From Paracoccus caeni (GTDB lineage Bacteria > Pseudomonadota > Alphaproteobacteria > Rhodobacterales > Rhodobacteraceae): DNA of 64,000 nt. The position numbers were made by a program, and so were the translations under genes. The stretch spans positions 310,001 through 374,000 of the forward strand of contig NZ_JAEPRQ010000003.1 in assembly GCF_016629665.1 (NCBI RefSeq), given 5' to 3'. A model generated the notes under the pieces. That model was not told the origin of the DNA and made no database searches. It saw only the letters and a list, made by a program, of their open reading frames with translations. Of the stretch, positions 51,501 through 59,473 are shown piece after piece. How positions within the stretch are numbered: position 1 is the first letter of the stretch; each line of letters begins with the position of its first letter.

Positions 51501-51967
51501 AAATTGCCCGAGGTGAAATCCGCGCCGACAAAGGCCAGCACGGTTTGCCATGCGCCGCCATCGATCCGCGCCTCGACCCGCAGATAGTCATCGGCGTCGA
51601 TATCGCCGGGCGCATCGAAAAATTCGGCAAAGCGGCCCTGAAAGGTAAGATCAGAGAGGCCGTTGATGTCGATGCCCGACCATTCGGCGGTGACCGGCAG
51701 GCTGGCGCCTTCGCCGTCAAGATCATGCCCGGTCAGATAACCGCCATCGGTGCCGCCATAGGATTTCAGCCCGGACGGCGTCGCCCCCTCGCCGAAATCA
51801 TCGCCGGATGCTGCGCCCGCGATACCGAAATAATCGCCCGAACCGTCCGAGAAGAACGGCACCGAAGTGGCGAACCCGGTCGCGTCGTCAAAGGTTTCGT
51901 GCAGGGCGACCTCTGACGTCGCCGCGTCCGAGGCTGCTGAAAATTCGCTGCCGATCCTGTTTGCCAT
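48506..51967 (-). CDS. ExeM/NucH-like extracellular endonuclease/exonuclease/phosphatase-family nuclease
   Basis: A 1153-residue protein from the ATG at 51967, which has AGGG at a suitable distance; an ATG three codons upstream lacks spacing. Residues about 345-430 form an OB-fold-like segment (GDEVTVEAVVTGIITGANGQ, then VGYYLQEED). Residues about 612-960 are an EEP nuclease domain: VASFNVLNYF, IVALQEIENNG, LGDLNSYAKEDP and VSDHDPLLIGL carry the catalytic Asn, Glu, Asp-Asn and Asp-His. The chain is acidic with Calx-beta-like strands near 260-340 and has no Sec signal peptide, so export through a type I pathway via its C-terminus is likely. It probably degrades extracellular DNA. No type I exporter is in the window. 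Confidence 0.88.
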   Translation of the reverse strand: MANRIGSEFSAASDAATSEVALHETFDDATGFATSVPFFSDGSGDYFGIAGAASGDDFGEGATPSGLKSYGGTDGGYLTGHDLDGEGASLPVTAEWSGIDINGLSDLTFQGRFAEFFDAPGDIDADDYLRVEARIDGGAWQTVLAFVGADFTSGNFNGNFRQDTDLDGSGDGALLTGDLQDFTASITGSGSVLDLRFSASVEAGDEDFAVDDFRVLGNSGGETAPAVIARAGDGLAVAESGGTDSFTLELATEPAAPVQITVAAPDGQSEISLDGETFAASVTATLTGVDPVQVIVRAIDDDLAEASSHQGTLSFTVASDDPAYAGLTVGDLTVTIQDNDAAVSLISAIQGSGDASAMVGDEVTVEAVVTGIITGANGQQVGYYLQEEDADSDGDAATSEAIYVFSNQPVTVGDQLRVTGRVSEFGNLTQLENLQSVEVLATGQALPSVTQITLGMRDNFETFEGMRVQLLTGSEDPLTVVTNFNLDRFGEIEVAEGNLVQPTQIYDPQTQAELVAELAAANAAARFVIDDGSTAQNPDRVTMIDSGDGTPLEAGDPLTATGPTLRLGTELDGVTGIMDQRYGTYRIQVDKPLDVTEGSGERPSEVPDVGGDIQVASFNVLNYFTTLNDGSGGTGPNGDLDPRGATTAEDLARQTDKLVTALTQMGAEIVALQEIENNGFGPDSAIATLVDALNAAEGAGVWAYADPGTGFLGEDAITTGIIYRADQVSLKGTAVLEYAENSSAATQAIADQITAATGTEFADLQRNRPALAATFETANGAEVTVAANHLKSKGDSGLVSLLEAAENAGLDPALIDALRNDPNYDQGDGQAFWNGVRAEAAAELAEWLASNPTGADSTENQLVLGDLNSYAKEDPLQALADAGMVDLATEWLGEDAYSYVFDGQRGTLDYGMGSQGIRDNVTGVAEWHINADEPDLFSYSSQFNDPAFYNNDPFAVSDHDPLLIGLELDAPTTTIATRVDFLDPAILLNRVTYSEDGVKVDSDLVLLPVPRLKIDGSDITVSAEGKGINLLTLAGKGLGVYSLFGDSLFGSQATRLNQNETIRFAMDDRGRLGDALDAAFEFVNLGGKGAVQLGFYDDGKLVDQASLTITNGKIAYEADAAFDEVTVRTSGNLSFEIAAADFTRIEDDSFVFV

Positions 51968-52206
51968 GATTGTCATCCCTGTCGCTGATCCGGCCAGTTT
52001 CGATCCATCGACTAGCAGCGCTTTGCGACCATGTGATGACGACGGTCCGGTATGATTGTTGTGCGGAAAAGACCCGCATCGGACGATTATGAGCCGAGCG
52101 TCCCGAAACACAACTTGCGCGACAACGCATCGGCGGTTCGTCGCGAAGAGGGGGTATCCGGTGAGTTCGTCAGCAGGGGAAGACAGTCATCTGCGTCTTG
52201 TGCCGT

Positions 52207-52235
52207 CGGGGCCGCCGCACCTCGCGGCAGCCCCG
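52207..52235 (-). terminator. Terminator-like hairpin downstream of ampC
   Basis: Twelve-base arms CGGGGCCGCCGC (52207-52218) and GCGGCAGCCCCG (52224-52235) match at eleven positions around a five-base loop, starting eight bases beyond the ampC stop. No T-run follows. The remaining bases between here and the nuclease start (51968-52206) probably hold the nuclease promoter, but I see no clear elements. Confidence 0.6.
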
Positions 52236-52242
52236 TTGCGTC

Positions 52243-53418
52243 TTATTGCGCCGTCGCGCCCTCGATCAGTCGCTGAGCCAGCGCGATACCCGCCTCGACC
52301 CGGACCTGATTCGGATAGTTGCGGTTCGCCAGAATGACGATGCCGAAATCTTCTTCGGGGATCAGCGCGACATAGCCACCGAAACCGCTGGTCGAGCCGG
52401 TCTTGCTCAGCAGCACACCGTCGCTTTTCGTGTCAGGGCTGTCCAACCTGTCCGCAGGCTGGCTTTCCAGCGCCATCGAGCTGTCATTGCCCGCCAGAAG
52501 CCGGTTGAGATCGGCGGGCCAGCCATACCGTTCCCAGATCATCGCCTGCTGAAAATGCGCGGTCTGCGTCTGGCCCGCCTGCGTGGCCTGTATCGCCTGC
52601 GCCAGATCCTGCGGCACCTGCCCCTGACCCAGTTGCGCGTCCAGATAGGTCAGCATGTCGGTCACGCTGGATTTGACGCCATAGGCCTCGGCGTCCAGCA
52701 TGCCCGGATTGACCCGGATTGGCATGTTCGTATCCTTGGAATAGCCGAAGGCATAATCGCCCTGCGCCTCTTGCGGCACCACGATATAGGTCGCCTCAAG
52801 GCCCAGCGGCGCAAGCACGTTTTCCTGCAAGGCCGTCGGGAAATCTTGCCCGAATGCCATCGCGACAAGGCGGCCCAGCACGCCGATGCTGATGTTGGAA
52901 TAAGAGCGATCATGCCCCGCGCCCGCCTCGGGCCGCCATTCCGCCAGCCAATCGATCAGACCGGCATTGTCGCTGATCTCATCCGGCACTTGCAGCGGCA
53001 TGCCGCCCGACTGATGGGTCGCCAGATCCATCAGGCTCAGCCTGCCAAAGGCGGTGCCTTGAAGCGCGGGTGAATGATCGCTGACCGGATCGGCCAGCGA
53101 CAGCACGCCGCGCTGATCCGCAAGCGCCGCCAGCGTGACGTTGAAGAGCTTGCTGATCGAGCCAAGCTCGAACACCGTGTCCTGATCGACCGGGCGGCCC
53201 GCCTCTTGGTCGGCCATGCCGGAGACGTGGACGTAATGCTTGCCGCCCATGGTGACGCCAATTGCCAGACCGGGAATGTCATGTTCCTGCATCACCGGAT
53301 CGAAGATGCCCGACGCGGCATCCTGAAAATCCTCATCGGTCAGGGCAAAGGCCGGCACCGGAATGCAAAGGCTCAATACGATCAAGCCAAGGCTTGCGCA
53401 TCCATAATTCATGTTCAT
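52243..53418 (-). CDS. ampC: Class C beta-lactamase AmpC
   Basis: A 391-residue periplasmic serine beta-lactamase. A Sec signal peptide precedes a cleavage site near PAFA (residue about 25). The three active-site motifs are intact: S87-I-S-K90, Y173-S-N175 and K339-T-G341. Family landmarks INPGMLDAEAYGVKS-type sequence (IRVNPGMLDAEAYGVKS) and VILANRNYPNQVRVEA distinguish it from D-Ala-D-Ala peptidases and esterases. It is divergent from ampR, the usual inducible arrangement. It is the AmpC lineage by motif; substrate spectrum cannot be predicted. Confidence 0.93.
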   Translation of the reverse strand: MNMNYGCASLGLIVLSLCIPVPAFALTDEDFQDAASGIFDPVMQEHDIPGLAIGVTMGGKHYVHVSGMADQEAGRPVDQDTVFELGSISKLFNVTLAALADQRGVLSLADPVSDHSPALQGTAFGRLSLMDLATHQSGGMPLQVPDEISDNAGLIDWLAEWRPEAGAGHDRSYSNISIGVLGRLVAMAFGQDFPTALQENVLAPLGLEATYIVVPQEAQGDYAFGYSKDTNMPIRVNPGMLDAEAYGVKSSVTDMLTYLDAQLGQGQVPQDLAQAIQATQAGQTQTAHFQQAMIWERYGWPADLNRLLAGNDSSMALESQPADRLDSPDTKSDGVLLSKTGSTSGFGGYVALIPEEDFGIVILANRNYPNQVRVEAGIALAQRLIEGATAQ

Positions 53419-53519
53419 GCTTTCTGTTTTGCTGGTCGGCTGGGCCTGTGTCGGCCCCGATAAAATCCTGATAACCGGAATTTTGGTGAGGTTTCAAACG
53501 ATGATACTTCACCTTCGGA

Positions 53520-53534
53520 ATTAGAAAAACTAAT
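53520..53534. promoter_or_regulatory. LysR-type (T-N11-A) box in the ampC-ampR intergenic region
   Basis: ATTAGAAAAACTAAT is a perfect five-base dyad around five A, fitting the T-N11-A consensus (T53521 to A53533). It ends eight bases before the ampR ATG and about 100 bases upstream of ampC, suitable for ampR autoregulation and ampC control. AmpR binding is inferred. Confidence 0.65.
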
Positions 53535-53542
53535 GTCCCCGC

Positions 53543-54424
53543 ATGGACAGACCGCGACTTCCCCTGAACGCCCTGCGCGCCTTTGAAGCCGCCGCCCGGC
53601 ACCTGAACCTGACCCGCGCCGCGGTTGAGCTTTGCGTGACGCAGGCGGCGCTGAGCCACCAGATCCGCGGGCTTGAAGAGCGTCTGGGCGTGACTCTGTT
53701 CCGGCGCGTGCCGCGTGGGCTGGTGCTGACGGATGAGGGGGTGGCGCTGACGCCGGTGCTGACCCGCGCCTTTGACGGGATGTCCGAGGTGCTGGACCGC
53801 TTCAGTCGCGGGCGGTTTCACGAGACGGTCAATCTGGGCGTGGTCAGCAGCTTTGCGACGGAATGGCTGATGCCGCGCCTTGCCGATTTTCATGCGCGGC
53901 ACCCGGCGGTGGATTTGCGCATTCATGCCAACAACAACCGCGTCGATATCGCGGGCGAGGGGCTGGATCTGGCGATCAAGTTCGGCGACGGAAGCTGGCA
54001 TGGCATCGCGGCGGTGCAACTGATCGAAGCGCCGATGACCCTCTTTTCGCCACCCGCCTGGGCCGACCGGCTGCGCAGCATCAATGATCTGGCCGAGCTG
54101 CCGCTGCTCCGCTCATATCGCGGAGGCGAGTGGAAACAGTGGTTCGAGGCGCAGGGCGCGACCTGCCCCCCGCTGCGCGGCCCGGTCTTTGACACCTCTC
54201 TGGCCATCGCGGAAATGGCCGCGCGAGGTCACGGTGCTGCGCTTCTGCCGTTGCCGCTTTTCGATCACTGGACCGCTTCCGGCCGCCTGATCCGGCCCTT
54301 TGCTGCCTTGGTCAAGGCGGGTGCCTATTGGCTGACGCGCCCGCATTCCACCGTGGAAACGCCGGGGCAGGGCGCGTTTCGCGAATGGCTGGCCGAGCAG
54401 GCGGCAGGTCATGCGCTCAGCTAA
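53543..54424 (+). CDS. ampR: LysR-type regulator AmpR
   Basis: A 293-residue LysR-family regulator. The N-terminal helix-turn-helix, LNALRAFEAAARHLNLTRAA followed by VELCVTQAALSHQIRGLEER, is strongly AmpR-like. The effector domain starts near residue 92. AmpR senses cell-wall muropeptides and switches divergent ampC expression. Its divergence from ampC with a T-N11-A box between them supports this. Whether the circuit includes ampG/ampD is not visible here. Confidence 0.9.
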   Translation: MDRPRLPLNALRAFEAAARHLNLTRAAVELCVTQAALSHQIRGLEERLGVTLFRRVPRGLVLTDEGVALTPVLTRAFDGMSEVLDRFSRGRFHETVNLGVVSSFATEWLMPRLADFHARHPAVDLRIHANNNRVDIAGEGLDLAIKFGDGSWHGIAAVQLIEAPMTLFSPPAWADRLRSINDLAELPLLRSYRGGEWKQWFEAQGATCPPLRGPVFDTSLAIAEMAARGHGAALLPLPLFDHWTASGRLIRPFAALVKAGAYWLTRPHSTVETPGQGAFREWLAEQAAGHALS

Positions 54425-54469
54425 TGCATGTTCGGGCGTGATCTTGCCGCGCATTGCTTTGGGATGTTG

Positions 54470-54910
54470 TCAGAAGAGCTTGCGACCACGACGCGCGATT
54501 TCGAAACCATGGCCGTCTCGGTTGACGCAGGTGACGCCGCTCTCCGCAATCTCGCAGCGATAGCCGAGCACTGACCAACTGGAGCCATAGGATACAACCG
54601 GCGTTGGCACCGGCCAGAAGACGTCGCCATGGCAGAACATGCTTTCACTCGGGTTGCCTTTGGGGCCGAGCGCTATCGTGGCCGTTCTATCGAGATCACA
54701 GAATTCCTCGGACGGAGGCGTCCAATCGGCCGAGAAGATATGGCAGAAAAGGTCCGCTTCCGCGTCGAAAGAGCCAAGATGGACGGGAACATAGCACAGG
54801 ATATTGCCGGAAGGGGTGCTGAAGGAGGGCGACTCTGCCCGTGACTGGCTAACGCCGGTCGCAGCGACGGCAAGAAAGATCGCAGAAACCAGTCGCAGTG
54901 CATGATACAT
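54470..54910 (-). CDS. Small secreted DUF6636-like protein
   Basis: A 146-residue protein with a Sec signal peptide (LVSAIFLAVAATGVSQSRA). The mature part has F-S-T-P-S-G-N-I-x-C at the start, six further Cys, SYGSSWSVLGYRCEIAESGV and TCVNRDGHGFEIARRG, the pattern of the DUF6636 family. The function is unknown; disulfide-stabilised periplasmic or secreted protein. It converges on ampR and is not obviously linked to neighbours. Confidence 0.7.
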   Translation of the reverse strand: MYHALRLVSAIFLAVAATGVSQSRAESPSFSTPSGNILCYVPVHLGSFDAEADLFCHIFSADWTPPSEEFCDLDRTATIALGPKGNPSESMFCHGDVFWPVPTPVVSYGSSWSVLGYRCEIAESGVTCVNRDGHGFEIARRGRKLF

Positions 54911-55194
54911 GTCGGCTCCATCCTGAAAAATGCGAAATCAATTCGTCTGAAGATAGCGATGCGAAATTCGGCTGCGGTCGGCACGTCGGCTGCCCGTCCA
55001 TTGTTACCCTGCACAACATCGCCCGTTAATCCAGCCCCTTCGCAACGCAGCCGAGCCGCGTCTCAACGCACGGCTCAGCCGACGGCTTGCCACCCATCCA
55101 TTGCCCTTGTGCATCCGTTTCGACAGGCGTAACGCTATTTCCGAGTGGTTCGGTTGGGTAACCCTTTCGGCCGCCATGACAGGGGGACGCGGTG

Positions 55195-56031
55195 ATGTTG
55201 CCGTCATTTCTGATCATGCTTCGCGAGGGGATCGAGGCGGCGCTGATCGTCGGTCTGATCGCGGGCTATCTGGGCCGGACAGGTCGCAGCGCATGGCTTC
55301 CCGCCGTCTGGGTTGGCATCCTGCTGGCCGTCGCCCTGTCGCTGTTCGTGGGCGCCGCCGTCATCGCACTTGGCGGACAATTCCCGCAGCGCACGCAGGA
55401 ATTGTTCGAAGCAATCGTCGGCGCGGTCGCGGTGGTGTTCCTGATCTCGATGGTGTTCTGGATGCGGAAAGCCGCGCGGTCGATGCGCGCCCATATGGAG
55501 CATGACATCGACGCCGCACTGACCGAATCCCGCGCGCCGGTCTGGGCGCTGATCGGGATGAGCTTTTTCGCCGTTGCCCGCGACGGGCTGGAATCGGTCT
55601 TCTTCCTGCTGGCGATCTTTCAGCAGAACCCAGGTCAGGGCGCGGCTTTGGGCGCGGTCCTTGGCGTCGTTATCGCGCTGGTCATCGGCTATGCGATCTA
55701 TCGCGGCGGTCTGCGGCTGAACCTGCGCCGCTTCTTCCGCTGGACCGGGGTGTTCATCATCCTTGTCGCCTCGGGCCTTGCCGGATCGGTGCTGCGCAAG
55801 CTGCACGAGGCGGGTCTTTGGAATCATCTGCAACAGCCGGCCTGGGACAGTTCGGAATCGCTGCCGATCACCTCGGTCGCGGGCACGGTGCTGAACGCGC
55901 TCTTCGGCTATCAGGAAGCGCCGGTTCTGGGCGAGGTGATCGTCTGGGCCGTGGTTCTAATCCTGTCGCTGTGGTTCTTCCTGCGTCCGATGCCCGCGCC
56001 GGGCGGAACCCATGTCGAAGGGAGCGCCTGA
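55195..56031 (+). CDS. efeU: Ferrous/ferric iron permease EfeU (FTR1 family)
   Basis: A 278-residue inner-membrane permease with seven hydrophobic segments. The iron-binding motifs of the FTR1 family are REGIE (residues 11-15) and RDGLE (about 124-128). The ATG at 55195 follows AGGGGG; a GTG one codon upstream is possible. It is directly followed by efeO and efeB, making a complete EfeUOB-type system for low-pH or aerobic ferrous uptake. The 284-base gap upstream (54911-55194) shows no clear iron-responsive box. Confidence 0.93.
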   Translation: MLPSFLIMLREGIEAALIVGLIAGYLGRTGRSAWLPAVWVGILLAVALSLFVGAAVIALGGQFPQRTQELFEAIVGAVAVVFLISMVFWMRKAARSMRAHMEHDIDAALTESRAPVWALIGMSFFAVARDGLESVFFLLAIFQQNPGQGAALGAVLGVVIALVIGYAIYRGGLRLNLRRFFRWTGVFIILVASGLAGSVLRKLHEAGLWNHLQQPAWDSSESLPITSVAGTVLNALFGYQEAPVLGEVIVWAVVLILSLWFFLRPMPAPGGTHVEGSA

Positions 56032-57201
56032 ATGGCCGACCGCAATCCCATGTCGCGCGGCACCGCGATCCTTGCGCTTTCTGCTGCGACGTTTCTGGTG
56101 GTGGCGGGCGGCCTTGCGCTGTGGCTGGCCACGCGCCATGCGGGCGAGCCTGTGACCGAGGGTGCGATCAGGGTCACCGTCAACGACCGCACCTGCGATC
56201 CCGCCGATCTGACCGTGCCTGCCGGGCAGCCGACCTTCCTGATCCACAACGGCTCGAACCGGACGCTGGAATGGGAAATCCTCGACGGCGTCATGGTCGT
56301 GGCCGAGCGTGAGAATATCGTGCCGGGGCTGGACACCACCCTGTCGCCGCGCCTGAAGCCGGGGACGTATGAGATCACCTGCGGCCTGCTGACCAATCCG
56401 CGTGGCACCCTGACCGTGACCGCCACAGCGGAATCCGAGGCTGCCCGCGTCAAGCCAGAGCTTCGCGAATTCATCGGCCCGCTGTCGGAATACCGGGTCT
56501 ATCTGAGCCGCCGCTCCTCGGAACTGGTCGAAACAACCGAGGCGCTGCACGACCGCATTGCCGCAGGCGATCTGGAGGGCGCGAAAGAGGCGTGGCTCGC
56601 CGCCCGTCAGCCGTGGTCGCAGATGGCCCCGATCTGGCCCCGGATCGGCGATCTGACGCAGCGGATGGACCCGCTGGCCGCCTATCTGGAACAGCGAGAG
56701 GAAGACCCGGCCTTTACCGGCTTCCACCGCATCGAATACGGGCTGTGGGAAAAGGGCTCGACCGAGGGGCTTCAGCCGTTGGCCCAGACCCTCGCCACCG
56801 ATGCCGAAACCCTGAAACAGCGCATCCGCGAGATGCAGGTCGCGCCCGAAGAACTGGCGGCGAATGCTTCGGCCTTGGCGGGGCGGGTGGCCGATCAATT
56901 GCAGGGCGACCATGTCAGCTATGCGGGGGCTGATCTGGCCGAATATGCCGCCGATCTGGACGGCGCGGCCAAATCGGCGCTGCTGATCGACCCGCTGGTC
57001 AAGGATGCCGACGCCAAAGTGTCCGAAGGGCTGAACGCAGCGCTTACCGATGCCCGCGCCGCGCTGGACGGGTTGAAGCAGGGCGAGGCTTTCCCGTCAT
57101 GGGCGGACCTGGCCGAGGCAGACCGCCAGAAGATCGGCGATGCCTTCCGCAAGGTGGCCGATGCCGCCGCTGCCTATAACCCTGCCATCGGTCTGGAATA
57201 G
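56032..57201 (+). CDS. efeO: Iron uptake protein EfeO (cupredoxin plus imelysin/M75 domain)
   Basis: A 389-residue periplasmic protein starting right after the efeU stop. A signal/anchor helix (AILALSAATFLVVAGGLALW) is followed by a cupredoxin-like domain (about residues 45-135, VTVNDRTCDPADLTVPAGQP) and an M75 imelysin domain (about 145-385) with the metal motif HRIEYGLWE. It is thought to bind iron and hand it to EfeU. The order U-O-B matches the standard operon. Confidence 0.93.
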   Translation: MADRNPMSRGTAILALSAATFLVVAGGLALWLATRHAGEPVTEGAIRVTVNDRTCDPADLTVPAGQPTFLIHNGSNRTLEWEILDGVMVVAERENIVPGLDTTLSPRLKPGTYEITCGLLTNPRGTLTVTATAESEAARVKPELREFIGPLSEYRVYLSRRSSELVETTEALHDRIAAGDLEGAKEAWLAARQPWSQMAPIWPRIGDLTQRMDPLAAYLEQREEDPAFTGFHRIEYGLWEKGSTEGLQPLAQTLATDAETLKQRIREMQVAPEELAANASALAGRVADQLQGDHVSYAGADLAEYAADLDGAAKSALLIDPLVKDADAKVSEGLNAALTDARAALDGLKQGEAFPSWADLAEADRQKIGDAFRKVADAAAAYNPAIGLE

Positions 57202-57205
57202 CGCC

Positions 57206-58462
57206 ATGACCGACCGCCCCACCCGCCGCCACGTCCTGACCGGAGCCGCCGCATTGGCCGGGATCGTCCCCGGTCTGGCAATGGCGCAGCAGGCGCAGAA
57301 CGTCGCCGCCGCCCCGGTCGAAGGGACCGAGGATCGCGGCCAGATCATCTCGCCCTATGGCGCGCATCAGGCGGGGATCACCACGCCCCGGCCCGCGCAT
57401 GGCATGGTCGCCTCCTTCCATGTGATCGCCGCCGATCCCGCCGCGCTGGAAGACCTGTTTCGTCGTCTGACCGACCGGATCGTCTTCCTGACCCATGGCG
57501 GCCCGGTGCCTGAACTCGACCCGAAACTACCGCCCGCAGATAGCGGCATCCTTGGGCCGGTGCTGCGGCCCGATGCCTCGACCATCACCGTCGGGCTTGG
57601 CAATTCGCTGTTCGAGGGTCGCGATTGGCTGGCGGGGCTAAAGCCCGCGACGCTCAGCCGGATGACCAAATTCCGCAATGACGCCCTTGTCGCCGATATC
57701 TGCCACGGCGATCTGGCAATCCAGTTTTGCGCCAATTCGCAGGATACCGTGGTCCATGCCCTGCGCGATATCGTCAAATCGCTGCCCGACCGGCTGGTGC
57801 TGCGATGGGCGCAGGTCGGGAATGTCCCGGTGATTCCGCCCCGCCCGGATGGGCAGGTGGAAAGCGCCCGCAACCTGCTGGGCTTCCGCGACGGATCGGC
57901 CAATCCCGACAGCGGCGATGTGCCGCTGATGGATCGGATCGTCTGGGCCGATGCGGGCGAACCCACTTGGGCCTCAGGCGGCAGCTATATGGCCGTCCGC
58001 ATCATCCGCAATCTGGTCGAGCGTTGGGACCGCACCCCCCTGAGCGAGCAAGAGGCGATCTTTGGCCGCACCAAGGCCAGCGGTGCGCCTTTGGACCGAC
58101 GTGCGGGGACCGAGACCGACGTTCCCGACTATACCGCCGATCCCGAAGGCGCGGTGCTGGCGATGGACAGCCATATCCGGCTGGCCAATCCGCGCACACC
58201 GGATTCGGACCGCAATCTGATGCTGCGCCGTCCGTTCAACTATGTGAACGGGGTGCAAAAGAACGGCCAGCTTGATCAGGGGCTGCTGTTCATCGCTTTC
58301 CAGTCCGATCTGGAACGCGCCTTCATCGCCGTTCAGCATCGTTTGGATGGCGAGCCGCTAGAGGAATATATCAAGCCCGTCGGCGGCGGTTATTTCTACG
58401 CTTTGCCCGGATTTTCCGAGGGCGGCGACTATCTTGGCCGCACCCTAATCGAGGCCATTTAA
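57206..58462 (+). CDS. efeB: Dyp-type heme peroxidase EfeB
   Basis: A 418-residue Dyp-type peroxidase. The N-terminus TRRHVLTGAAALAGIVPGLA is a Tat-type signal (twin Arg), so it is exported folded. The heme/peroxidase motif GFRDGSANP (GxxDG) is at about residues 230-238. The ATG at 57206 follows the efeO stop by four bases. EfeB may oxidise Fe2+ or extract iron from heme; family members differ on this. Confidence 0.93.
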   Translation: MTDRPTRRHVLTGAAALAGIVPGLAMAQQAQNVAAAPVEGTEDRGQIISPYGAHQAGITTPRPAHGMVASFHVIAADPAALEDLFRRLTDRIVFLTHGGPVPELDPKLPPADSGILGPVLRPDASTITVGLGNSLFEGRDWLAGLKPATLSRMTKFRNDALVADICHGDLAIQFCANSQDTVVHALRDIVKSLPDRLVLRWAQVGNVPVIPPRPDGQVESARNLLGFRDGSANPDSGDVPLMDRIVWADAGEPTWASGGSYMAVRIIRNLVERWDRTPLSEQEAIFGRTKASGAPLDRRAGTETDVPDYTADPEGAVLAMDSHIRLANPRTPDSDRNLMLRRPFNYVNGVQKNGQLDQGLLFIAFQSDLERAFIAVQHRLDGEPLEEYIKPVGGGYFYALPGFSEGGDYLGRTLIEAI

Positions 58463-58525
58463 GATCCCCGACAAGCCACCAGCCAGTCGGAGCATAGCAA
58501 CGGGACACAGTAACAGGAGGTTCCC

Positions 58526-59329
58526 ATGCGAATTCTGACCCTTGCCGCGATTTGCGGCATGTTAGCCACCCCTGCGGCCTTCGCCGATACGACGCTCGAT
58601 CTGGTCGGGCCGATCAGCGATTACAAACTTTATGTCTCGGACAAGACCGACGATCTGGTCGGCGCGACCGAGGAATTCGTGGCCGCCGTGAAGGGTGGCG
58701 ATGTCGAGAAGGCAAAGGAACTGTTCGCGCCCACGCGCCAGCATTACGAGGCGATCGAACCGATTGCCGAACTGTTCTCGGATCTCGACGTGTCGATCGA
58801 CAGCCGCGCCGACGATTATGAACAGGCTGAGGCCGATCCGGCCTTCCCCGGTTTCCACCGTATCGAATACGGGCTGTGGGAACAGAACTCGACCGAGGGA
58901 CTGGAGCCTGTGGCAGACAAGCTCTTGGCTGATGTCAAGGAATTGCAGGGCCGCATCGAAGGCCTGACCTTCCCGCCGGAAGTCGTGGTGGGCGGTGCCG
59001 CCGCGCTGATGGATGAGGTCGCAGCCACCAAGATCTCGGGCGAGGAAGACCGCTATTCCCACACCGACCTGTGGGATTTCCGCGCCAATTTCGACGGTGC
59101 CCGCAAGATCGTGGAACTGGTGCGTCCGCTGGTCACGGATGAGGCGTTCCTGACCAAGGTTGACGGTAATTTCGCCACCATCGACACCACGCTGGACAAA
59201 TACAAGGAAGGCGATGGCTACGTCACCTATGACAAGCTGACCGAGGATGACCGTGTGGCGCTGTCCGCTGCGGTGAACGCGCTGGCCGAGGATCTTTCGA
59301 CCCTTCGCGCGCAACTGGGTCTGGGCTGA
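58526..59329 (+). CDS. Second imelysin-domain protein, EfeM-like (no cupredoxin)
   Basis: A 267-residue periplasmic M75 protein with a Sec signal (LAAICGMLATPAAFA). It carries HRIEYGLWE at about residue 110 in the same context as EfeO, but lacks the cupredoxin domain. It has a near-perfect AGGAGG site and lies 63 bases after efeB on the same strand, so it is most likely part of the efe operon. It may be an alternative iron chaperone or an EfeM-type partner. Confidence 0.88.
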   Translation: MRILTLAAICGMLATPAAFADTTLDLVGPISDYKLYVSDKTDDLVGATEEFVAAVKGGDVEKAKELFAPTRQHYEAIEPIAELFSDLDVSIDSRADDYEQAEADPAFPGFHRIEYGLWEQNSTEGLEPVADKLLADVKELQGRIEGLTFPPEVVVGGAAALMDEVAATKISGEEDRYSHTDLWDFRANFDGARKIVELVRPLVTDEAFLTKVDGNFATIDTTLDKYKEGDGYVTYDKLTEDDRVALSAAVNALAEDLSTLRAQLGLG

Positions 59330-59339
59330 CCGCCCCCAC

Positions 59340-59361
59340 GGCGGCCCTTGCCGGGGCCGCC
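59340..59361 (+). terminator. Hairpin after the efe operon
   Basis: Perfect eight-base arms GGCGGCCC (59340-59347) and GGGCCGCC (59354-59361) flank a six-base loop just after the last efe gene. No T-run follows. Confidence 0.55.
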
Positions 59362-59473
59362 ATCCGGCACATTGTCCGGCAGCGTGACGATGCGGCAGGC
59401 GGGTGTCACAACCACTTGATCGAAGCGTCCGCTTGCCGCATTGATGGAAGTATAGATTCTTCCGGTAAATAAC

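Noticed and set aside
50435..51916. 493-codon plus-strand ORF opposite the nuclease
   Set aside because: Antisense shadow of a gene with clear EEP motifs.
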